Part shown: positions 1 through 5,759 of the stretch, piece after piece
How the letters are laid out: each line of letters opens with the position of its first letter
Numbering within the stretch: position 1 is the stretch's first letter
DNA from: CAWKZT01 sp963854565
GTDB lineage: Bacteria > Actinomycetota > Acidimicrobiia > Acidimicrobiales > JAHEJN01
Length of the DNA: 7,367 nucleotides
Assembly: GCA_963854565.1 (NCBI GenBank)
Contig: CAWKZT010000087.1
Span: 1 to 7,367 of the forward strand
Direction: 5' to 3'
Made by a program: the position numbers and the translations under genes
Notes under the pieces: generated by a model
What the model was told of the DNA's origin: nothing
Database searches by the model: none
The model's input: only the letters and a program-made list of their open reading frames with translations

Positions 1-20
1 CCGCTGGATCCCCCCAGCGG
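1..20. terminator. GC-rich hairpin at left edge, possible terminator of an off-window gene
   Basis: CCGCTGG at 1-7 is the exact reverse complement of CCAGCGG at 14-20, leaving a 6-nt loop: a 7-bp GC-rich stem. No T-run follows on the plus strand, and the other side lies outside the window, so the stem may be longer. It could end a gene to the left or simply be an intergenic hairpin. Seen: the inverted repeat. Inferred: the terminator role. Confidence 0.25.
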
Positions 21-130
21 CGGCCTTGTCGCGTAGCGGTGATAGCGGAAATGTTCTCGAGTTGGGGTGTAAGAAATCGTCCGCCCGGGCGTCTCCTAAC
101 CAACACGCAGCTCACCAACCACCGCCGAAC

Positions 131-147
131 GGGAGGAGCGCATGATG
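131..147 (+). promoter_or_regulatory. Strong Shine-Dalgarno followed by ATGATG, out of frame with the sigma gene
   Basis: GGGAGGAG at 131-138 is followed by a double start, ATG at 142 and ATG at 145. The GGAGG core lies 5 and 8 nt before them, which is better placed than the ribosome site of the sigma gene itself. The frame opened here stays open to a stop at 496-498 and overlaps the sigma gene out of frame. Its product after about residue 20 is Arg/Cys-rich and looks like a shadow of the sigma gene. The site may be a translated leader affecting sigma expression, or may mark an N-terminal extension lost by a frameshift. The sigma frame itself is closed by TAG at 185-187. Confidence 0.35.
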
Positions 148-185
148 ACAATCCACCGGAAGAATCGAACACCTAGCGCTCCGAT

Positions 186-192
186 AGAGGAG
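186..192 (+). promoter_or_regulatory. Ribosome binding site for the sigma-factor gene
   Basis: AGAGGAG at 186-192 ends 10 nt before the GTG at 203. This supports GTG 203 as the start, because an in-frame TAG at 185-187 rules out anything further upstream. The spacing is slightly long, so translation may be modest. No TANNNT box sits at leaderless distance from this GTG. Confidence 0.5.
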
Positions 193-202
193 ACTAGTAA
201 TT

Positions 203-1975
203 GTGACCCGATCCGATGCCGAACTCGTAGTCGCCGCGCTCGCCAGCGAGACCGGGGCTGCGGGCGAAATCTACGACCGTTACAGCGATCACATTTACTC
301 ATTCTGCGTGTCGCGCTTGCGCAATGCGGAGCAGGCCGCCGATGCTACGCACGACACTTTTGTCAAGGCGTCGCTTCGACTAAACACGTTGCGCGAACCT
401 TCCCGTTTGCGGTCATGGCTCTTTGCCATTGCCCGCAATCAGATCACCGATCAAGCCCGACAACGAGAACGCACGACCTCGTTAGAGGGGGCCGCTGAGA
501 TGGTCGCCGACATTCCTGACAACGACGCCGACCTGCTTCGGGCCGAGTCCGCCGCTCTCCTATGGGAAGCAGCGTCGTCACTCCAAGATCGCGACTACGA
601 CCTTATGGAGTTGCAGTTGCGGCACGGCCTAGAAGGCGCCGATCTCGCGGACGCGTTGGGTGTCACGACTTCGCACCTCCACACCCTTCAGTCTCGAATG
701 AAAGATCGCCTCGAGAAGGCACTTGGTTCGCTGCTCATCGCCCGCCATGGACGAGAGGATTGTGACGAGCTCAATGCTTTGTTGGCCGATTGGGACGGCA
801 AATACACGCTGGCGGTTCGATCCAAGGTCACTCGACATGTCGAGGGATGCGAGATCTGCACGCAGACCAAAGCCGGCCTGGTGGCACCCGGGAGATTCTT
901 CGGCGTGTTGCCCCTCATGGCGGCGCCAATACTCTTGCGGGCTAAAACCGCAGCCGCTATGGAAGGAGCAATCACTGCCAGTGCAGCGACGCCACAATCG
1001 GTCGAGAACTGGACCTGGCGCAGCGACGGCTTCCCTGAGGCTGTCGGCCCATCGGCTAGCAAGTTCGGCGCGATGTTCTGGTTGACCATGGCCGCAATTT
1101 TCGTGGCTCTTGGCGCAATCGGTGGGGGAGTGTTTTTTGCCTCACAGAACAACCCCGCCGAAGTTGTCGTCGTGGCGGCTACGGCACCTACTGCGACGCC
1201 GGTTCCCGAGCCGACCATCACAGCGGTGCCGGAACCGACTCCCGACCCGACCGCCACGGTCGAACCAACATCGACCCCCGACCCGACCGCCACGGTCGAA
1301 CCAACATCGACCCCAGCACCGACCGCAACACCAGTCCCAACATCGACACCCGTTCCGACGGCCACCACCGTGCCAACGCCGGTGAAAACTCCGGGTCAAC
1401 TCGTTGTGAGCGAGTCCTTTCTAAACCTGGGACTGGCGGACCAAGGGTCCGTTGTTCTTTCTAATCCGGGCGAAACACCCATTACATGGTCAGGGTCCAT
1501 AAGTACGCCATTTTCAACTCAGGCGCCAAGCGGAACGCTTGGACCCGGCGAGTCATTCAATCTCATAGTAACCATCAACCGCAGTGACCTTCCCGACGGA
1601 GTGCAGTCACAGTCGCTGCAGCTGACAACCGCCGGCGCAGGGATGACAGTTAGTGTCATCGCAACAATCGATGAGGCTCCAGTCCCCAGGGCATTTATAA
1701 GCCCGACTCAAGTGCACGAAGCCAGTTGTACTCCCGGAACGGCCGTTGTAACCGTGAACGTGACCAACCGAGACGGTTCCGAGACCGCAACCGCTACTTG
1801 GACACCTAGCGATTCGACTTCCACCACAACGACATTGACCTGGAACGGCGAGGTATTTTCCGGCACCATTGGCCCGTTCTTCTCCAGAGGGGAACGGATT
1901 ATCAACGTGTTGGTTACCGACGGCGGTGGGCACCAGGTGACCGCCCAACTAAGCCTTTCGGTCGTCGCTTGCTAA
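203..1975 (+). CDS. Membrane-anchored ECF-like sigma factor with zinc-finger, transmembrane helix, Pro/Thr stalk and Ig-like domains
   Basis: A 590-residue probable one-chain transcription regulator: an RNA polymerase sigma factor tied to the membrane. Residues about 5-88 match ECF sigma region 2 (YDRY near 24-27; RSWLFAIARNQITDQAR at 70-86). Residues about 115-175 match region 4, with the helix-turn-helix around GADLADALGVTTSHLHTLQ. Next comes an anti-sigma-type zinc finger (ZAS/zf-HC2) with candidate ligands C187, H212, C216 and C219 (HVEGCEIC). One transmembrane helix lies at about 288-313, then a Pro/Thr/Glu/Val-rich stalk at about 327-397. Two beta domains follow: about 398-490 looks like a BACON or similar Ig-like fold (NPGETPITWS, SGTLGPGESF), and about 497-590 is Ig-like with C509 and a C-terminal C590. 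By family logic the N-terminus is cytoplasmic and the beta domains are outside. Actinobacterial ECF groups with zinc-finger and membrane extensions are known; this exact tail is not one I recognise. The start is GTG, because an in-frame stop precedes it. No separate anti-sigma gene is adjacent. The signal sensed and the target promoters cannot be read from sequence. Confidence 0.85.
   Translation: MTRSDAELVVAALASETGAAGEIYDRYSDHIYSFCVSRLRNAEQAADATHDTFVKASLRLNTLREPSRLRSWLFAIARNQITDQARQRERTTSLEGAAEMVADIPDNDADLLRAESAALLWEAASSLQDRDYDLMELQLRHGLEGADLADALGVTTSHLHTLQSRMKDRLEKALGSLLIARHGREDCDELNALLADWDGKYTLAVRSKVTRHVEGCEICTQTKAGLVAPGRFFGVLPLMAAPILLRAKTAAAMEGAITASAATPQSVENWTWRSDGFPEAVGPSASKFGAMFWLTMAAIFVALGAIGGGVFFASQNNPAEVVVVAATAPTATPVPEPTITAVPEPTPDPTATVEPTSTPDPTATVEPTSTPAPTATPVPTSTPVPTATTVPTPVKTPGQLVVSESFLNLGLADQGSVVLSNPGETPITWSGSISTPFSTQAPSGTLGPGESFNLIVTINRSDLPDGVQSQSLQLTTAGAGMTVSVIATIDEAPVPRAFISPTQVHEASCTPGTAVVTVNVTNRDGSETATATWTPSDSTSTTTTLTWNGEVFSGTIGPFFSRGERIINVLVTDGGGHQVTAQLSLSVVAC
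1241..1312 (+). repeat. Two exact 36-bp tandem copies in the stalk of the sigma protein
   Basis: Positions 1241-1276 and 1277-1312 are identical at all 36 bases, and the match runs 2 bases further, to 1314. Each copy encodes the 12-residue unit PDPTATVEPTST (protein residues 347-358 and 359-370). Looser Pro/Thr units flank the pair on both sides. Because even synonymous positions are unchanged, the duplication looks recent, probably from replication slippage. Its length is a multiple of three, so the reading frame is kept and only stalk length changes. Confidence 0.95.
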
Positions 1976-2006
1976 CTTTGATTGCTGCCGAGGTGTGAGT
2001 GGGAAT

Positions 2007-2012
2007 TAGGGT
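2007..2012 (+). promoter_or_regulatory. Candidate -10 box (TAGGGT) for a leaderless P450 transcript
   Basis: TAGGGT fits the actinobacterial -10 consensus TANNNT and ends exactly 6 nt before the ATG at 2019. A transcript would then start at or beside the start codon, that is, without a leader. No good Shine-Dalgarno precedes this ATG, which agrees with leaderless translation. No clear -35 element is seen. If real, the P450 has its own promoter despite lying only 43 bp behind the sigma gene. Confidence 0.4.
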
Positions 2013-2018
2013 GCATGC

Positions 2019-3281
2019 ATGTCCGATGTCCTGAACGATCTACCCAACCCAATTTTCGCCGACTTTTGGCTGCGTCCGGCTAACGAGATCGACACCGATC
2101 TGGCGGCGTTACGTCAAGCTGGCCCCACCTTTCACAACGAACCGGTGCCGCCGCCAAATGTGCCACTTCCGCAAGGCCCAGGGGCATGGGTGCTCACGCG
2201 CCTTGAGGACATTTTGCAGGTGTCCAAACACGCTCCCGATTTCAGCTCAGCATCAGGCGTAACAGTTGAGCACGTGCCGCCGGAGTTTCTTGAGTACTTC
2301 ACCTCCATCATTTCGATGGACGATCCCAAACATCAACGTCTGCGCAAGTTGGTGGCCAAGGGCTTCACTCCCCGTATGTTGGCCAAGCTTCAAGACAACG
2401 TCCAGCACCTCGCCTCCGGCATAGTCGACAGCATTGCCGAGCAGGGTGAATGCGATTTTGTCACCGATGTTGCTGCGGCACTGCCGTTGAAGATCGTGTG
2501 CGAATTGATGGGCATCCCCGACTCGCAGTATGACTTTGTCTTCGAACAGTCGAATATCATTTTGGGTGCCGGCGACCCCGAATATGTGCCCGCCGAGTCC
2601 GACATCCTCACAGCGATTCTCAACGCGGGTATGGCGCTTTCCGAGCTGATGGTCGAGGTGATCGAATCAAAGAAAGGTGGCGATGGTGACGACCTCACCA
2701 CCGTGCTGGCCAACGCCGAAATTGATGGCGAAAGGCTTTCCCATCAAGACATTTCCAGCTTCTTTATCTTGTTGGTGGTGGCCGGAAACGAGACCACCCG
2801 CAACGCAACAGGTTGGGGTCTAAAATACCTCACCGACAACCCTGATCAACGTCGGATATGGCAGAACGATCTCTATGGTGTAACACCAACCGCGGTCGAG
2901 GAAATCGTCCGAATGGCGAGCCCGGTTACCTACATGCGCCGCACATTGTTGACTGACGAGACAGTTTCTGGGGTCGAAATGAGCGCCGGTGACAAAGTGC
3001 TTATGTTCTATTTGGCCGCCAATCGTGACCCAGCGGTCTTTGTGGACCCTTTGACCTTTGACGTTCGACGCACCCCCAACAACCATGTGGGCTTCGGTGG
3101 TCCCGGGCCACACTTCTGCCTAGGTGCGCACCTGGCACGACGCGAAATAGGCACCATGTTCAACGAGCTACTACGTCGGTTACCCGACATCCATGCCACA
3201 GAGGAGCCCGATCTTCTTCGATCGAGCTTCATTCATGGCATCAAACACCTGCCCGCGTCGTTTACCCCAGTAGGTCGGTAA
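2019..3281 (+). CDS. Cytochrome P450 monooxygenase, CYP124/125/142-like
   Basis: A complete soluble bacterial P450 of 420 residues, the usual length. P450s insert one oxygen atom from O2 into a substrate using two electrons from a redox partner. Landmarks in order: C-helix region DDPKHQRLRK (101-110); I-helix oxygen-activation motif AGNETT (255-260); K-helix ExxR as E295-R298; NRDP (335-338); and the heme loop FGGPGPHFCLG (359-369) with the heme-ligating cysteine C367. The heme loop is one residue longer than the common FGxGxHxC form. This GFGGxGxHxC form is typical of mycobacterial CYP124, CYP125 and CYP142, which hydroxylate branched lipids and cholesterol side chains, so a lipid or steroid/terpenoid substrate is plausible but unproven. 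There is no signal peptide and no ferredoxin or ferredoxin reductase gene in the window. ATG 2019 is chosen because a TANNNT box sits 6 nt upstream and the N-terminus has typical length. The last 20 bp overlap the end of the convergent hydrolase gene. Confidence 0.93.
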   Translation: MSDVLNDLPNPIFADFWLRPANEIDTDLAALRQAGPTFHNEPVPPPNVPLPQGPGAWVLTRLEDILQVSKHAPDFSSASGVTVEHVPPEFLEYFTSIISMDDPKHQRLRKLVAKGFTPRMLAKLQDNVQHLASGIVDSIAEQGECDFVTDVAAALPLKIVCELMGIPDSQYDFVFEQSNIILGAGDPEYVPAESDILTAILNAGMALSELMVEVIESKKGGDGDDLTTVLANAEIDGERLSHQDISSFFILLVVAGNETTRNATGWGLKYLTDNPDQRRIWQNDLYGVTPTAVEEIVRMASPVTYMRRTLLTDETVSGVEMSAGDKVLMFYLAANRDPAVFVDPLTFDVRRTPNNHVGFGGPGPHFCLGAHLARREIGTMFNELLRRLPDIHATEEPDLLRSSFIHGIKHLPASFTPVGR

Positions 3282-4611
3282 CCACATCGAGCCAGAGTTG
3301 TGTCGTGAGGCGTAACGACTCGATATCGATGCGCTCGTTGTGCCCATGGAAGCGACTGCCGTAATCAGCGGCATTGAGTTCGGGCGAAAACAGACCTGCA
3401 CCGTACGCGACCGCGCCTAGGTCGCGGAAGACTCGCGCATCGGTAAAGCCGGTGGTGAACCGTGGAACGAGTGCCGCTGATGGGAAGGGTTTCGCTATTG
3501 CCCTATGCAGCGAGTCCCATAGGGGAGTATTGGCTTGACTCAGGGAGGACGGGTGAGTCATTATTTCGCCAATTTCAACATCGTCGGCCAAATCGCCGAG
3601 GGCAATGCGCAGGTGTTCACGGACATCGTTGGCCGTCTCACCCGGCAAAGTACGGATGTCTACGCCCAGCTCGATCGAACCCGGGATGATGTTGGTCTTC
3701 ATCTGTCCACGAGCCTCATTTACCGAAAATGTCGTGTGGCAACACGCGTGCAGGAGCGAGGCGGTGCCGGCGTTGGGGAGTTTCGCCAACATGTCGTCTA
3801 CCTGCGTCGGATCTCGCAGCGCAACCATCAGGTCGTCATCAAGATTGAGGGTGTCTAGAAAAGGCCACCAGAGATCATGGAACGCGGCCTGGGGCTTGTA
3901 GTCGGCAATCCTCTGGATGACCGCGGCGGCCTTCACCAGCGCATTGTCAGACCGATAGGGACGTGATCCGTGCCCGGGTGTGCCTTTTACCGTCAAAGTC
4001 CGCCAGGCGATGCCTTTTTCGCCCGCCGTGATATTGATCGATGGCGAATCGGCATTTTCGCCGTGCAGTCCACCGCTTTCGGTGAGGACATAGTCGCACT
4101 GGATGATGTCACGGTGATTTTGTGCCATCCACTCGGCGCCGTACTTGCTCCCGGACTCTTCGTCGGCGACGGCAAAGTAGATGAGGTCACCTTTCGGGCG
4201 AAAGTTACTATGCGCCAAATGGTTGAACGCGACTGCCATTGACGAAGTGAGGTTGAGCATGTCGACCGCGCCGCGTCCCCACACCTCGTCGTTGATTACT
4301 TCGCCACCGAAGGGGTCATGGTCCCAGCCTGACGCATCAGCCGGAACAACGTCGGTGTGACCCATGAGACAAAGCTTGGGAGCAGTGGGGTCAGAGCCCT
4401 CGATCCTGGCAACCAATGAGGTGCGTCCCGGGGCTGCTTCGAAGCGATCGATGGTAGCTGAACTGCCCTCAAGGAACGTCTGCAAAACATCGGTCGTCCG
4501 TACCTCATGACCAGATTCGGGCGTGCCGTCGTTGACACATTCGTTGCGGATCATGGTCTGGAGGAGTTCGACGGTCTGTCCCGTAAGACGCTGCTGTGTT
4601 GAGTCGGTCAT
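3262..4611 (-). CDS. M20-family metallopeptidase/deacylase (ArgE/DapE/CPG2 type)
   Basis: A complete 449-residue cytoplasmic hydrolase that should use a two-metal (usually zinc) centre to cut an amide or peptide bond. All family landmarks are present: HTDVVP with metal ligand H85 and supporting D87; WGRGAVDM with the bridging D117; ADEESG with catalytic E151 and metal ligand E152; E178 in TESGG as the other acidic ligand; the lid-domain GTPGHGSRP with H214; and the terminal RFHGHNER with ligand H422. Length and order fit M20/M25/M40 carboxypeptidase-like proteins rather than the shorter DapE and ArgE. The substrate class (acyl amino acid, dipeptide or other amide) cannot be fixed from motifs. 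There is no signal peptide. ATG 4611 has GGAG 5 nt upstream. It lies 76 bp downstream of the oxidoreductase gene on the same strand, so co-transcription is likely. Its 3' end overlaps the convergent P450 gene by 20 bp. Confidence 0.93.
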   Translation of the reverse strand: MTDSTQQRLTGQTVELLQTMIRNECVNDGTPESGHEVRTTDVLQTFLEGSSATIDRFEAAPGRTSLVARIEGSDPTAPKLCLMGHTDVVPADASGWDHDPFGGEVINDEVWGRGAVDMLNLTSSMAVAFNHLAHSNFRPKGDLIYFAVADEESGSKYGAEWMAQNHRDIIQCDYVLTESGGLHGENADSPSINITAGEKGIAWRTLTVKGTPGHGSRPYRSDNALVKAAAVIQRIADYKPQAAFHDLWWPFLDTLNLDDDLMVALRDPTQVDDMLAKLPNAGTASLLHACCHTTFSVNEARGQMKTNIIPGSIELGVDIRTLPGETANDVREHLRIALGDLADDVEIGEIMTHPSSLSQANTPLWDSLHRAIAKPFPSAALVPRFTTGFTDARVFRDLGAVAYGAGLFSPELNAADYGSRFHGHNERIDIESLRLTTQLWLDVVTDLLG

Positions 4612-4616
4612 GAAAT

Positions 4617-4620
4617 CTCC
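4617..4620 (-). promoter_or_regulatory. Ribosome binding site for the M20 hydrolase gene
   Basis: On the minus strand GGAG (within CTGGAGAT) ends 5 nt before the ATG at 4611. This supports that start and implies leadered translation, as expected for the second gene of an operon. Confidence 0.5.
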
Positions 4621-4687
4621 AGGAAAGGTCGGCCCGTTCGGGGCGTAATGTCAAACACAACGGCTTGAATTGCGGTCCAGTCGGGGC

Positions 4688-5683
4688 TCATGCTCGGTCG
4701 GCGGCAACAACGATGCGGTCAATGACGTCCATGTTGGCAATGGCATCGCTGAGGGGCGTTGGCACTTGGGTGTCGTTTAAGATGGCGGCAGCGAATCCCT
4801 CTGCTTGCGAGGTGTATTGGTTTTTGGCCGCGAACTCGATGGTCTCGGTGTTGGGATTAACCGGGGCATCACCACCATTGGTGACAAAAATCCGCGTCGG
4901 GATATCGGCAGGAATGTTAAAGGGAATCTGGACTTCTATGCGACCGGTTGTGCCAACGATCGAAACGCGTTGATCGCTCTCCATCTGAGTGGAAACCGTG
5001 AAGTCGGCCACGCCACCACCGGGGAACTCCATCAGGGCCGTAGTGGTGAAATCGGTACCCCACTGCGGGTGACGCCGCATGGTCGCTTCGATGCGGTCCG
5101 GTTCGTCGCCAAATGCGAGCCGTGAGGCGCTAATGGCATAGCAACCAATGTCCATGAGCGCGCCACCTCCGTATTCAGCGATATTGCGAATGTTGGTCGG
5201 GTCATCGTTGAAATACGAGAACCATGACTGCACGGCTTTAACTTGGCCAATCCGGCCCTCAGCTATCAGTTCTTGTACCTTGACCCAGGATGGGTGCAGC
5301 TTGTACATGAACGCCTCCATGACCTTTAGGCCATGCTCGTTGGCGGCCGCGTCGATGGTGCGGGCTTCGGCAACATTCATGCCAATGGGTTTCTCACACA
5401 GCACGTGCTTGCCGGCTTCGAGAGCCTTCAAGGTCCATTCCTGGTGAAGGTGGTTGGGGAGAGGGTTGTACACGGCATCGATGTCAGGATCGGCCAACAT
5501 GGCCTCATAACTGCCAAAGGCCCGCGGGATGTTGAGGCGATCTGCCGCGGATTGAGCGACGGCTTGATCCCGAGATGAGATGGCCTCGACCGAACAATTG
5601 GATGCCCTTTGAATAGCCGGGATCACATTTTCGGTACCGATGTTGGCGGTGCTGATAATGCCCCAGCGAATGGTGTCGTTCAT
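4688..5683 (-). CDS. Gfo/Idh/MocA-family NAD(P)-dependent oxidoreductase
   Basis: A 331-residue cytoplasmic dehydrogenase of the glucose-fructose oxidoreductase/inositol dehydrogenase family, which oxidises or reduces a hydroxyl/keto group on sugars, polyols or similar compounds with NAD(P). The N-terminal Rossmann fold starts at once (IRWGIISTANIG, residues 5-16). The family motif CEKP is at 96-99 with K98 the expected catalytic lysine. The C-terminal domain has MEAFMYKLHP (122-131) and GGGALMDIGCY (173-182); D178 and Y182 stand where the dihydrodiol/xylose dehydrogenase branch carries catalytic residues. The full open frame begins at 5746, but the ATG at 5683 is preferred. The 21 extra residues are not family-like, precede the Rossmann strand and have no ribosome site. 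Only a weak GAGA precedes ATG 5683, so the start is moderately sure. It is first of a probable two-gene operon with the M20 hydrolase and divergent from the lipoprotein gene. The substrate is unknown. Confidence 0.9.
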   Translation of the reverse strand: MNDTIRWGIISTANIGTENVIPAIQRASNCSVEAISSRDQAVAQSAADRLNIPRAFGSYEAMLADPDIDAVYNPLPNHLHQEWTLKALEAGKHVLCEKPIGMNVAEARTIDAAANEHGLKVMEAFMYKLHPSWVKVQELIAEGRIGQVKAVQSWFSYFNDDPTNIRNIAEYGGGALMDIGCYAISASRLAFGDEPDRIEATMRRHPQWGTDFTTTALMEFPGGGVADFTVSTQMESDQRVSIVGTTGRIEVQIPFNIPADIPTRIFVTNGGDAPVNPNTETIEFAAKNQYTSQAEGFAAAILNDTQVPTPLSDAIANMDVIDRIVVAADRA

Positions 5684-5747
5684 AGGTCTCAATTCGTAGC
5701 AGAAGAATGGTGAGTATGCCTGCCAAGGAGTGAGGTTCTCTGCCATC

Positions 5748-5753
5748 TAGGCT
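5748..5753 (+). promoter_or_regulatory. Candidate -10 box (TAGGCT) for a leaderless lipoprotein transcript
   Basis: TAGGCT fits TANNNT and ends 6 nt before the GTG at 5760, the same geometry as the TAGGGT box before the P450. The AAGGAG at 5725-5730 is 29 nt from the GTG, too far to serve as its ribosome site. The 76-bp divergent gap must also hold the promoter of the minus-strand oxidoreductase, for which no convincing box is seen. No -35 element is evident. Confidence 0.4.
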
Positions 5754-5759
5754 GAGCCG

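Noticed and set aside
47..81. Possible ECF-type autoregulated promoter (GGAAAT ... CGTC) before the sigma gene
   Set aside because: The gap between GGAAAT (47-52) and CGTC (78-81) is 25 nt, too long for the usual 15-17 nt spacing.
82..91. Perfect 10-bp palindrome CGCCCGGGCG as an operator
   Set aside because: Single, short and fully GC in a GC-rich genome; expected by chance and with no second copy.
142..498. 118-residue plus-strand frame behind a strong ribosome site, considered as a real gene
   Set aside because: Past about residue 20 it lies inside the sigma region 2 coding sequence in another frame and is Arg/Cys-rich without any recognisable fold. Only its start signal is retained, as a finding.
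688..1368. 226-residue minus-strand frame rich in Val/Gly repeats
   Set aside because: It is the antisense image of the Pro/Thr stalk and zinc-finger coding region; its repeats are explained by the codons of the sigma gene.
4632..4644. Small hairpin (GCCC/GGGC) between the oxidoreductase and hydrolase genes
   Set aside because: Only 4 bp of stem and no T-run on the minus strand; not enough for a terminator or attenuator.
5713..5718. CATACT on the minus strand as -10 box for the oxidoreductase
   Set aside because: It matches only four of six consensus bases, is not TANNNT, and has no -35 partner.
5684..5746. Upstream ATG at 5746 as start of the oxidoreductase
   Set aside because: The added 21 residues are not family-like, lack a ribosome site, and would run up against the lipoprotein promoter box; ATG 5683 directly precedes the Rossmann strand.
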